DNA of 64,000 bases from Magnolia sinica. Lineage: Eukaryota > Streptophyta > Magnoliopsida > Magnoliales > Magnoliaceae. The stretch is from positions 70,371,001-70,435,000 of the forward strand of contig NC_080586.1 in the NCBI RefSeq assembly GCF_029962835.1, read 5' to 3'. Both the position numbers and the translations under genes were made by a program. The notes below the pieces were generated by a model that saw only the letters and a program-made list of their open reading frames with translations, was not told the origin of the DNA and made no database searches. Within the stretch, counting starts at the first letter, position 1. The number at the start of each line of letters is the position of its first letter. Below are positions 1-11,500 of this stretch, piece after piece.

Positions 1-1377
1 GTTGTTAAGGTATCAGTCTCGGGTTGAGTCGACTCGGATTGACGGCGTGAGAATCAGGGTCACGCGCAAATACCGGTTAAGGGTCGAAGGTTGCCGGAAT
101 TCAACTGGGAAGACCGCGGAAGTCTATGGAACTGTACGGTCTAGGATATGGGGCTTACATGCCACATGACACTCTCTCATAGGTTGGGAAGGGTGCTAGA
201 AGAGTAGTAAATAAAAGATAGTTTTGAAGTATTAGTAATACTCACAACACTGTCTCGTCCAGGAGAGTAATAAATTTATGATATGAACTTGTTACAGCTT
301 AGGGCAGTACTTGAAGCATCGTTGGTGGTACTTCTAGTATTGCTACATGAATCTCTTTATATTTTGGCTAGCAGGTTTGGCTTGTCTCCAAACTCCTGAA
401 AGGACTATGGTTTGGGCTTGGGGTGGCTTCTAGTGAGTGCTAGAATTTTATTTTAATTTTTAGGATTTTCTGCATTTGGCTTGTATTTATTTTGGCTTTG
501 GTTTAAATTTAGCCAAATTTTGTTATTTTGGTTTAGGCCGAGTTTGGCGTAGAAAGATGGCTAAGACTTGGGTAATGGCTCAGGCTTGGCTAAGGCTAAA
601 GTGATGGCTAGGCTTGGGCAATGACTTAGGGTAGGCTATGGTTTGGGGGTTTAGGTAGGGAGCTTTTAATGGTCAATCAAGTTACTAGCCTGGGTACCAT
701 TTAGTACAAAAAGAATATCCATCGTGGCAAACTAGTTTTTATCCTAAAAAAGCCTTATTTTTTTTACTACATGACTTCTTTTCTCCTCCTTTGATTGTGA
801 TTTCATAATCTTCCTTCAACAACACTACATTCATCTTCAACTTCCATAACGCATAATTAGATTCGTCAAAATTTATCATCTCAAATATAGTAAAACTTGA
901 TCAAACCATTTGAAATACAATTGCAACCAAAGCCAATGCTTATCTATGCTAAGAGGCTTCTCAACCGTTAGCTTTGATACAACTGCTATAGGAAAATCAC
1001 TTGCAATAATTAATGTAAGTAACACAAGACCATAAAAGAAAATACCCAAAAAGAAGAACAAGAGACGAGGTATAAAAATTTACATGACTCAAAAATATAC
1101 TTGTGTCCATAGGGCAACCATGCAGGACTCTCCTTAATTAAAACAAGAGAAATAAAAAATATTAAGTTTACTTCTTTCTCCCACTCTTCTACTATACAAA
1201 TTTTATTTTTATTTTTTAAAAACACTTATTAAGAAGGAATATGGAAGAAGATCCTCTCTTTACACATATTCTCCCTTTATTGGCAATAGACCCTTAGGGA
1301 AAGCATATAAGAAAAGTCAAGAAACTATGCCTCACCGTACAAAACGCAAAAGAGAAGATATTCCCAGTTTGTACAAA

Positions 1378-1412
<35 letters not shown>

Positions 1413-1959
1413 AGATATTCCAATTTAGAAATGTCCCTGTATACATCGCTTCACTGCTTGGTGAGGTGAGGAGCTACCACATCAACGGGTTACTCTCGTG
1501 TTAGTTTTACACCACATAAAAAATGACAGTGACTCTTGAAACACACACATGGCATAGTTGTAAGGCAATCTAGACCATTCAAATCCTTCCGTGATGAAGC
1601 ATAACACAAAACAATAAAAAAAAAAAAAAAACCAAAAACAAAAAACAAAAATTACATTGAGAAGATAATACTAAACCACATGATTCCATTTTGACTCATT
1701 ATTTTACTTTTAATCATTCATTTGATAGCAATAGTTAGATGGTCTGGATTACTCAGATCAATAGTCTCATAGGCACGCTCCACCTAGAAGGAGACCTACA
1801 TTTGAAAGATTCACGGCTACTATGAATAATGCAGAGCTAACACATGTCTATTGTTCTGTGAGCACGGTTTTTTTGTTTTCGCTTTTCCAGTGAGGGAAGT
1901 AGATTACCTGTGACCCGGCAGAGGGATATTCCCGAGCCCACCTCAACTCCAGGAAAGTC
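1..1959. other. intergenic, no gene seen
   Basis: AT-rich sequence with a (GA)n tract at 1,381-1,411. A stretch at 530-650 repeats GGCTTGG and GGCTAAG words and may be a remnant of a word-type hAT element. Nothing coding is supported. Confidence 0.5.
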
Positions 1960-2120
1960 TCGACGGTGGACGTTACTGTTCCCACTGTTTCTCTTGGGGT
2001 GGCCCACCTGAATTTTGGATCTGCATGAGTTTTAGACTCTTGTTGTATTCTAGTCTTTAAAAACAGATGAACGGAGTGGATTTGTCACACACATCTCTGT
2101 AAGGCCCCACACAACCCCAG
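1960..2120. repeat. partial foldback repeat (right arm)
   Basis: Blocks CACTGTTTCTCTTGGGGTGG, TTTTGGATCTGCATGAGTTT and GATGAACGGAGTGG, ending at AGGCCCCACACAACCCC, match the right arm of the family. The left arm is absent. Confidence 0.7.
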
Positions 2121-2196
2121 GCACAGGTACATGTATGTGTTCAGGGTAACCGCCAATCCGATTACCTAGGTGAGGTTGAGTAGCGTAAATGCTACT

Positions 2197-2622
2197 GACA
2201 GGTTTAGCGGAGAGAATGCTACTGAAGTGACGTCACCAAGTTCGGTAAGCCCAACATGAAGCATGTTTAATATTCAATACGCTGCTGTTAAAAACTCCTA
2301 GAAGTCACAAAAGTCATCGATCAAGCTGATATTTGTATTTTCCCTTCTTTAACGTATTTGTTAACTTTTGAATAAGTTGGATTTCAAAAAATAATCATTG
2401 TCAGCCTTAGGAAAGCCTCAGCGATCGGCATCAATCTTCCGGCGGTTTTATATGATGAGTCCACAAAAGCTTTGGATCTGCCTCATTCTCGGCTCATACC
2501 TTAAAATGATATCTCTAAATGGATGAACATTATGAATATACCACATACATTATAATGGGGTCTGCATAACTTAGTAGCGTCATTTCTAGCAAGTCTCGTT
2601 ACTAAACCTGTCGGTATATAGC
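2197..2622. repeat. foldback repeat with outer inverted ends GACAGGTTTAG
   Basis: The outermost inverted sequences are GACAGGTTTAG...TGACG at the left and the complement at the right (2,611-2,622). Inside are the arms (GTAAGCCC... and ...GGGGTCTGC) and the TCGATCAAGCTGATATTTGT centre. A 426-bp copy with the clearest outer ends in the window. Confidence 0.72.
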
Positions 2623-2628
2623 AGTGTA

Positions 2629-3228
2629 CACGAATCAAGGTAGCTAGGTTAGCTTGCTCGGCTCAACTTGAAAAAGCTCGATTTGACTTGGTTAGAAGCT
2701 AAGTTTGAGCCGAGTTGAGCTGTTTTTTTGAGCTCGAAAATGAGTTCGAGCAGGCCCTAACTTGACTCGATTCGAATTGAATCCAACTTGAATTGAACTC
2801 GGATTGAACCAGTTCGGTGACTTGGTTACTTTGTTATTGATGTTGCTCACCAAGTGTTTGATAAAATGACTCAACGAAGTATGGCTGGGGGTAAGGAAAG
2901 TATGTACATGAAACAAATATATTTTTTTTTTTTCTTGGTTTTTCTTAGTTTTTATGTTGCTTGGAAGGTGTTTGATAAAATACCTATAAAATCATTGTTT
3001 CAGTTTCACATATAAAGGGATTTTGAAAGTAAAGTTCAGGTGTTTGTGAAAATGCCCCAATGATGAACTCGGTTTAATCTGGGCTCAAACTTGGCCCAAG
3101 TTGACCTGAGCTGTTGATCGAACTGAGTCGAGCTTACCAGTCAGGCTCAAGGACCAAGCTGAGCCGAGATCGAGTTGAGGTTAGCTAGTGGCCAAGCCGA
3201 GACCGGCTCGACTCAATGTACACCCTTA
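2629..3228. mobile_element. hAT-like MITE with CTCGAGC-type words
   Basis: Ends TAGCAGTGTACA and, inverted, TAAGGGTGTACA. The flanking octamers TCGGTATA and TCAGTATC agree at 6 of 8 positions. The arms consist of repeated words such as GAGCTCG, TTGAGCCGAG and GACTCGA. No coding capacity. Confidence 0.68.
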
Positions 3229-4084
3229 TCAGTATCTAATCAGCCTCCTTTTGATCATATCTGGAAGTTGGGGTACGGTACCGACCCAACCACCCCAACC
3301 TATTCACAACTAAAACCGAGTTAACTCGGGCGAGTTGGATATTATCGGGATGTGTCGTTAAACGAGCCCGCAAGTCTTTCATGAGAAACTATCTCGTGAG
3401 CTGTGTGTACGGAAAACCTTGCCACGTGCCATGCATAAAGTTGCATTTGGACTCTCATCATTCACCTCACCAATCAGGTCCGTCCATTGGTTCTAAGCTA
3501 ATCTTCATTACAGCACGAAAACCACGTCAATCAGATGATCCTGAACATCTGTGATTGGACCTATCTTTAATGAACACTATGGTCCGTCAAAATCTGCAAG
3601 CTACTGATTGGATGGTTTGGATCATTCGATTAATATGATTTTTTTAGGGCGGCCTTTGAAGACAAGAATGGACCTAACGGACGATCCAGATAGGTGACGT
3701 AAATGCAGAAGTGTGGAAATACAACTATGTGAATAGTAAGATTCCCATACGCGCAGCGACAAAATCATAAACCGACCGATTGAGTTGATATGACGTCTGA
3801 TTATAAGATATTTGTTTGTTGAATTGGACAGTTAACTACAAATTGTCAGCTCACGGTACTATTTTTAGACGCTGACCCATTTAATGGGTCCCACCATTTG
3901 GACGGTTTAACATGAGTGGCACATAAGCCACAAGCACAGTTTTTCTGAGTGCATGCATGTGAACCTCAGGCTCTGCCAGAGTATCAATTAAATTAAATCA
4001 AGGCGCTTGGATCCCCTAGGCACCCGAGGATGTGCATGGTATATACATGGGTCATTGTCCGCCAAGTGGGGACGCGGATTTCTG
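3229..4084. other. intergenic, nothing recognised
   Basis: No coding signal or clear repeat. A GCCACGTGCC sequence at about 3,421 could bind bZIP or bHLH factors, but it is isolated. Confidence 0.4.
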
Positions 4085-4525
4085 CAAAGGCCTTTTGTAG
4101 GAAGTATGTATTTCATCCATGCTGTCCATCCATTTTTCCAGATCATTTTATGATATGAGACAAAAAAATAGGTATATCCAAATCTCATGTGGACCACATT
4201 ACAGGAAAAAGTGTTGAATGAGTGTCCACCATTAAAAACCTTTTGGGGGCTATAAAAGTTTTGTATCAAGCTGATATTTGTTTTTTACCTTCATATGGGC
4301 CTGTATGACCTAATCAACCGATTAGATGTCAAATAAACAGTACATTGGACCTTAGGAGGATTTTAATGGTGGTTATCCAATCACTATTGTTTTTCTGTGG
4401 TGTGATTCAACTAAGATTTATATCCCGCTAATTTTTTGTATGAAGCCGTAAAATGTTCTGTAAAAATGGATGAATGGAATGGATGAAATACATACATCAT
4501 GGTAGGTCCCACATAGTACCGACCA
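4085..4525. repeat. foldback repeat
   Basis: Left arm ATGCTGTCCATCCATTTTTC, centre TGTATCAAGCTGATATTTG, right arm CATACATCATGGTAGGTCCC. Arms pair over most of about 190 bp each. Confidence 0.8.
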
Positions 4526-4795
4526 TCAGCCACGGGGCTGGTGGCAGGGGGAGTAGCCAATCCGTTTCCATGAATCTCACGCTGTTACGTGTGCCGCGAT
4601 TTAACTCTTCACTACGTCGGTTCTTACCTGCAAATCGTCCCAGAAAGTGGGAGAAATTCAGCTGAGCCACACGAGAGGAAAAATTGGGAAAAAAAATTCA
4701 TACTGTTGAAATATTCCTGGACTCCACCGACATGTTTATATGCCATCCAAATCATTTATAAGGCCAATCCTATTAGGATGAAGTGAAAACACAAA

Positions 4796-5208
4796 GGTCC
4801 CGTTTGGCCGGTCGGATTGGAAGGGCTTGGATGGTATTGGAAGGGATTGAAAGTCAAATCCTGGGACTGGCCTGGCGTGCCAAACAGAGTCGGTTATCGG
4901 ATCTCAATCCCATGGATCTTAAGACAATCCACTGACAACACCATCATTACCTTTAAATCCCATCCAACCCAACCTAATCCTTGCAAATTTACCTGGGACG
5001 TGTTTGGTTTGAAGGATTGGAAGGGATGAGAAGGTTTAATCCAAGGATTGGCCGGGCGCGCCAAACGGATTGAATAAAGCAATCCAGGGATATAGCAATC
5101 CCATGGATCTCCAGACAATCCACTGACAACATCATCATTACATAAAAATCCATGCCATCCACCCTAATACCATTCAATCCCTCCCAATCCACCCGGCCAA
5201 ATGGGCCC
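4796..5208. mobile_element. snap-back element made of two ~190-bp half units
   Basis: Inverted ends GGTCCCGTTTGGCCGG and GGGCCCATTTGGCCGG enclose two direct half units. Each contains GGATTGGAAGGG, CCAAACxGA, ATCCCATGGATCT and AGACAATCCACTGACAACA. No target duplication could be confirmed. Non-coding. Confidence 0.65.
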
Positions 5209-5324
5209 TTAATGATATTGAAACCGTATGTTATATTTTTGGGGTAGATTGATTTGGTGGGTGAGTTGTTTTACACCCCTAGTACGAGTTGACTTCCATG
5301 ACCACCATTTGCTTGTCTCTTAAT

Positions 5325-5410
5325 GTCCTAAGGTGAGTTTGAAAAACAGATGGACTGAGTGGATTTCTCACAAACATCACAGTGGGCCCCACCCAACATC
5401 CTTGGGCAGG
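5325..5410. repeat. foldback repeat fragment (right-arm end)
   Basis: AAACAGATGGACTGAGTGG and CACAGTGGGCCCCACCCAAC match the right-arm end of the family. Confidence 0.65.
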
Positions 5411-5659
5411 AACTTCCTGCTAAAGCTTTGGCAGGAAATCCGCGTAGTGGGGTTCCATATGTCGGCAATCTAGACCATTTATTTGGACGGTGGACCAACA
5501 AATCTCCCATTTTTCGTTAGATACTAACCTGAATGTGGACAGGTGCTCTATTTCTTATCTCAACCGTCTATTTTTCTGTAGAAATATGCATGGTCATAGT
5601 TATGGGAAGTAGATTGGGTGGTTTTGCCAACACCACCCTCAGCTGCAGTGATGTGTTGG

Positions 5660-6312
5660 GCACTGTGGGGCCAAACGTGATATATGTGTTTTACATCTGC
5701 ACCGTCCATCCATTCTTTTTCAGCTCACTTAGGGGCATGAATCCAGAGATGAAGCAGATCCGAAGCTCAAATGGACCACACCACGTGAAACAGTGGGATA
5801 ATGTGAAGCATATTGCTACTAACACCGTTAGTAGCAAACTCGCTACAGGAGTATCACTGGGCTCCACAATGATGTATGTCTATTATTTACCCAGCACATT
5901 CATTCGGAATCATTACTTTATGGCGTGAATTAAAAAATGAGGTAGATCCAAATCTCGGGTGCACCACACCACAAGAAAATAGTGGTGATTGAACACCCAC
6001 CATTAAAAACTTATTAGGGCCCACTGTATTTTTTATTCGCGATCCAACTCCTTGACAAGGTCACAAATAGCTAGATGAAGGGAAATCATAAATATCAGCT
6101 TGATCCAAAACTTTTGTAGCCCTCAAGGAGTTTTTAATGATGGGTGTTATATCACTATAGTTTCCCGTGGTGTCGTCTGCCTGAGATTTTTATCCAATTT
6201 TTTTGGTCTCATGCCTTAAAATGAGCTGAAAAAATAGTCGCACAGTGTGGATAAAAGAAAAATATCATGGTGGACGCTAATAGCAATATTTACTAAAGAG
6301 TTGCTACTTGTA
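5660..6312. repeat. foldback repeat pair (left arm fragment plus full copy)
   Basis: 5,660-5,815 is a left arm only (GTGGGGCCAAACGTGATATA). 5,822-6,312 is a full copy with outer ends AGTAGCAAACTC and, inverted, AGTAGCAACTC, starting inside or beside the first. The ORF at 5,533-5,928 is an accident of this repeat. Confidence 0.75.
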
Positions 6313-6357
6313 CTGTTAGGAGGCAATTAGGACACCTCCGAGGGGTTACTAAGATGC

Positions 6358-6765
6358 ATGGCTTCCATCCACGCCATCAACCCATATTGTTGTATCATTT
6401 TAGGTTATAAGCACAAAAATGAAGCAGATCCAAGGATCAAGTGAACTACACTATAAGAAACAGCGATGCTAGTGATGTCCATAGTTAAAACCTTCGTAGG
6501 GCCTACCTAGATATTTATTTGCCATCCAATTTGTTAATTAGATCAAATGGACCGGGATGAAAGGAAAATACAAATATCAGCTTGATCCAAAACTTGCGGA
6601 TACTAATAAGTTATTAACCGCAAGTGTTTTATCCCCATTATGACGTCCACCTAGCCTTGGATATGCCTAATTTTTGAGCTTATAGCCTAAAATGACATGG
6701 CAAAGTGTATGAACTGCAGATAAAATCCATACATTGTGATGGTCATGGTGGTCCCTCATAACCCT
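6358..6765. repeat. foldback repeat
   Basis: Left arm CTTCCATCCACGCCATCAAC, centre ATATCAGCTTGATCCAAAAC, right arm ACATTGTGATGGTCATGG. Diverged. Confidence 0.72.
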
Positions 6766-6854
6766 AAAATCTCCAAGGTGGGGTAGTACTCAAAGTGTGT
6801 CCATCGGAGGAGGTTGGGGCACACCTAATCCACTCCCAAGCAGCCGGATAATGA

Positions 6855-7090
6855 AACTCACCATGAAAGCCTTTATAGACGCGGCCATAATGTTTTTTTT
6901 CCTCCATCAAACCTAATGATAATGTCGAGACCTATATGAATGGAAAGCACAAATAAAAGCCAAAACTTTTAGAGCCTTAAAAAGCTTTTAATGGTGTAAG
7001 TTCAATCACTAGAATTTTTTATGCAGAAAAAAGATGGACAACATAAATATAAAATATATGCATCACATCAACACCACAATGCCCAACATA
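6855..7090. repeat. degenerate foldback repeat
   Basis: Keeps CCAAAACTTTTAGAGCC, TTTTAATGGTGTAAGTTCAA and a decayed right end. Recognisable only by its middle. Confidence 0.55.
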
Positions 7091-7317
7091 ATAACACACC
7101 ACCACCACGAGGGATAGTGTGACCACTCACCTAATCCGCGTCTATGGTTATCATATGGATCAAAAATTTAAAATTGTGTCATGGGCCCACTTGTCCAAAC
7201 CAAAACCAACATATAGTTTTCATGGACCCAATGGTGGAACAGAAGCCCTTCTGTAATTGGACGTGGATTGGGTGAAGCAGGCAATTCAGGTAACAGCGTA
7301 GTAGCCGAGGCCCCCGA

Positions 7318-7735
7318 CCCGAGGGCCCACCTCAATGTATGTGTTGTATATCTATGTTGTCCATCCATTTTTTTCATCTTTTTTATTTTTTATTTTTTAT
7401 TTTTTATGTTTAACATGGTTTAAAAAATGAGGTGGATCGAAATCTCAGGTGGCCTACAAGGTAGTGATTGAATTCCCAATGTTAAAAATTTCTTAGAGCC
7501 ACAAAAGTTTTGGATCAAGCTGCTCTTTGTATTTTCCTTCCTTCAGGTATCTGTGACATTATATAAACATTACAGTGGGCCTTGAGAAGTTTTTAATGGT
7601 GAGCGTTCAATCACCACTGATTTACTATAGTGTGGTCCACCTGAGATTTGGATTGCCTCATTTTTTGAACCATTCCCTAAATTGAGTTGGAAAAACGGAT
7701 GGACGGCGTGAATATACAAATAATTACCCCTGGCT
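7318..7735. repeat. foldback repeat
   Basis: Left arm GAGGGCCCACCTCAATGTAT and GTTGTCCATCCATTTTTTTC, centre TTTTGGATCAAGCTGCTC, right arm GGATGGACGGCGTGAATAT. The last copy before the gene promoter. Confidence 0.8.
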
Positions 7736-8335
7736 CACCTCATCCGGGCATTCCGTCATTTTCCAAAGAATTACCCCAACCCACCCATGCTTCTCCCTTC
7801 CTAAGAGAAATGGTCAAATACAGACCATGTATGTGAACCGTCATGTTCACCTCTTTCTTTCTCTCCAACCCGTCAAACTTGTATAAAATCCGAGCCCTGA
7901 AGAAGGTGGGTCACACCCAGAGAACCATCTGGTGCGAAGATCAAGCCCATCCAATAAACCAGCGGGACAAAACACCGAAATCAATGCAGAACCCGATGGT
8001 ATTACACAACATGAGTCCATGACCCACCCAATGGATGGATCGAATTAATTTTCATTAGGATAATTTTCATGGTCGTACCCACCCTTTTGAACGGATCCGA
8101 TTTTCCACACGTGTACAGGTCCGTGAGAAAAGAGAAGGGTGGGTGTGAATAAATCACATACAGGCGTTGCAGGTGATGGTTTCTCCTTCCGCCCAAAACC
8201 TCAGTCCCGTCATTCAGATGAGAAAATCCAGTCCTCTGATTTTTTCCACCGATCCAAATGCTCCCAGCGCGAAAACCCCCAAAACCAGACCAGAAACCCT
8301 AGAGATCCTCTGATGGGTGAAGCGAATCCTCTGTC
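7736..8335 (+). promoter_or_regulatory. promoter and 5' UTR region of the hydrolase gene
   Basis: No repeat is recognisable here, in contrast to either side. It holds the candidate TATA box at 7,882 and the upstream ORF from 8,139. The transcription start cannot be placed from sequence alone. Confidence 0.5.
7882..7889 (+). promoter_or_regulatory. possible TATA box of the hydrolase gene
   Basis: TATAAAAT lies just after a pyrimidine-rich patch (7850-7868) and 450 bp before the start codon. If it is used, the leader would be about 420 nt and would include the longer upstream ORF from 8139. Transcription could equally start closer to the ATG; no other strong core element is visible. Confidence 0.3.
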
Positions 8336-8339
8336 ATGA
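8313..8339 (+). promoter_or_regulatory. upstream ORF overlapping the start codon (ATGA)
   Basis: An ATG at 8313 opens MGEANPLS and stops with TGA at 8337-8339, overlapping the main ATG at 8336-8338. The same frame is open back to an ATG at 8139 (66 codons). Such a start-stop overlap is a classic arrangement for reducing or coupling translation of the main ORF. That role is inferred; only the overlap is seen. Confidence 0.6.
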
Positions 8340-8530
8340 ATTCATCTTCTTCTTCCTCTCTCTCTTCTTCTTCTTCGTCGTGGTTTTCTGGCATTGTTCG
8401 CGGTCGCTCTGGCAGTGTTAAGATGGGAAACCATGCGAATCCGATACCCGGTGGCGATAGGTCTGTTTCTGGAAACATCAAGAATCAGTTCATCGGCCGC
8501 CTTTTCAAGTACGGTCCGAAGGCGATTCAG
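8336..8530 (+). CDS. hydrolase exon 1 (residues 1-65)
   Basis: Begins with the initiator ATG and a serine-rich run encoded by a TCT/TCC-rich tract, then a basic stretch ([10 protein letters not shown]) and ends at KYGPKAIQ. The donor is CAG/GTAACC, phase 0. The first 45 or so residues look unstructured; the hydrolase fold probably starts near GNIKNQFIG. The Ser run could be polymorphic because it is a trinucleotide tract. Confidence 0.93.
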
Positions 8531-11500
8531 GTAACCTGCGTTTCTTCTCGTCAGCGAGTGAAATCTTTTTCGTTATCTGAATTTCGGAGTTTTCGTTGTT
8601 TGGTTGGAAATTCCGAATTATTAGTTGTTTAATTGTTTCAGAGTTTTCTGCATTTTCAGTAGTTTCAGACTTCAGGGTGAAGATGCAAATTAGATCCTTT
8701 ATTTTATTTTATTTTATTTAAATTGAATTGATGGAGGTTCAATTCAGTGTTACCACAGTAGTATTAAGTTGTAATCAGTAGTCCAATATGGACCGTCCAT
8801 TTGGTCCAGCCAACTCTTTATGGGCCACTGAGCAGAAATCTCTCTGATTTGACAGTTCTAACCATCCAATTGGTTAATGATAGTATGGAAAAATAGGTCT
8901 CAAATAATGCAACCAAATGTCCTCACAAGCTGGTTGATCTAAGATCTGACCACTCTGAGTGTTCAGATTGTCTTGATTGATGATCCGGACCAAATCTATG
9001 GTCTGATGATCAATTGGGTGGGATCAACAGTCAACTTGCATTGTGGGGCCCGTGGGATCAATTGTATGGCCATGAATTCAATAGGGTTTATTTATTTAAT
9101 TAGTCTTTGGGGCGAGATTGAGTTATGATTTAGTTAATAAATTTCTCTTTTGTGTTTTCATCAATATCTTGGTGGGCAACTCTTGGGGCACCAAATGATG
9201 TCCGAATGACACGATATTGGTCCCTTTGATAGCCTCTCTATCCAGCTTTCAGATGAGTCCATGATCATGCAATTCCAAGGCTATTTGAGTGAGTTATGGC
9301 TCATTTACATAAGGGCCATTTGTTGGTGATGGGATTCAAGGGTGTTTTTGCCATGTTCATAAATTGGGGCTTCTTTCTTTTGTTTGAGCCTATATAAAGC
9401 CATGCTATGGACATGTAGTGGGTTATTATTACTTAAAATATAATGTCTTTTTTTGTGTGTTTATTTGCTTTGGAAGAAGATTTGGAGAGGGGATCTGCGT
9501 GATCTCTAACATTCATTTAGAGAATTTTTAGGGTTCTTTTCGACAATCATGCTTATCTTACTTTGATCATTTGCACCCCCTTTAGGGTTTGCATTGTCAA
9601 ATCAACAACATGAACCATCAATTGGTGGGGCTCATCATGGGTTATTTATGGTTGAAAGAATCACTTTGATCAGATGAATCTAAACATACCATTTATGGGG
9701 TGGAAAAAGTACCATCACTTGGTTATTGGTGGTGTTTGTAGACATTTTTTGCTAGCGTTATTTCAGTACTTACAGGCATTACTTTAGTAGTGTTATTCAA
9801 TTACTAGATGTTTGATTTTATTTGTTAGTTTACTAGTTGCAGGGGTTAACCCGACCTGACCCAACCCAACCCAACCCAACCCAACCCAACCCAAAAGGAA
9901 GATGAGGGAACTTCAATTTATCTACCACATCAAGTAAAGAGCCGCCTTCACTTTTCTGAAATTGGTTTTCAAGATGCGCCACCTCTTTGGCTGAAAGATG
10001 AGGGAACTCCAATTTATCTAAAAGCAATCTCTTCCACTGCTTAGAAGATAACAGATTCTTCGAAAAATTAATTATCGAATCGCAAATCTCCCTCTTCCAT
10101 TGTTCTTTTCCCTTCCACTACAATGCTGCTAATTATGTTGCCCCAAGCACTTGCATTAGCAACACTATGGAAGAATCGAGTATTCTTAGCACCCTTGTTT
10201 AACCACAGAGCTCTTGATCTTTGCCTCCAGCTGATTTCCTCTTTTTTAATATGACTAGAGTACTTTAGGTTTAAAGCTTATGTTTTCTCACATTCTTCAA
10301 CCTTCATCTGACCAGCTTCCTCTATTGCATCTAAATCATTAATTTCCTCCAATTATATGTCAAACTTTGCCTCACGAGTCCCAATCACCTCTTTGTTCTA
10401 AATTTTTATATTCTTTTAATAGCTTGAGTTTTTTGCTTAACCTCAATCCAGTGAAACCCTCAACCGCAAAGAAAGACCCTCATTAAGTAACCAACTGCTT
10501 GAAGCCGACAACCTTCAACCGCAAAGGAAGGCCACCATTTAGGCGGTTTCGAACCTAAAAGGTTTAGGATCCTAATTCTTTTCTGTCACCTCAAGCAAAA
10601 TGGGGGCGATGATCAAATATGGTTCTTGACAATCCTCTTTGACACACATGAAGAATTTTTTCAATCCATTCTGAAGACACTAAAAATGCTTCTAACCCAA
10701 AAAGCGTGGGATTCTTTCGACCCTTTGACCAAGTGGATTTAGCTCCCCCCATTGGTATCCACTAGATCCTGTGAATCGACCCAGTCAACAAAATCTTGCA
10801 TATTGTGGGTTATGCGCCCCCCTCCAGATTTCTTTTGTGAAAATTTAACCACATTGAAATCACCTCCAACACACCACAAAAAATTCCATTTCTGTTTGAC
10901 TTTGAGAGCTCATTCCACAAAAATTCACACTGCCCAACAATGCAAGGCCCATAGGCCACAGGAAAAACCCAAAGAAAGTCAGAGGAGATATCTTGTAAAA
11001 CAACATAAATTGATAATTTACCTACCTCCCTGTCTACCTTTATATCACAAAATTTCAGGTGATGATAATACCCCTCGCTGATCCCACAACATCTAAAGAA
11101 AGTCATTATGTACATTTACTCCCCCGAACAAAATCCATTATGTTGTGTCCATCAACTGTATCTTTGTTTCTTGCAATGCAATGCAATCCGCCTTATATTT
11201 TTTACACATCTTCTGGATCTGAACTCTGATGCGACATTAGTGGTACATGCGGCATGATCGCCCATGGGCGGATTTCACACCCTGTCGCGTGGGTATTTTA
11301 GTTTTAGGCTTTTTTTTTTTTTTTCCCAGGGGCTTTAGTGCACTTTTACTTTTTCCACGACTTATATACATTGTGAGAAACCCTATTTTATTTTTTATTG
11401 AATGAATAAAAATTCGTATATTTTCTTTCTCTTCTATCAAGAGATTAGAGTTTCAGGATTGACCTTTGGGTGTTGAGGATTCCAACTTGATTTCAGGTTT

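Noticed and set aside
5533-5928. 131-codon open frame on the + strand
   Set aside because: It lies wholly in foldback repeat sequence and reads the repeat's conserved phrase in one frame; no domain and no codon signature.
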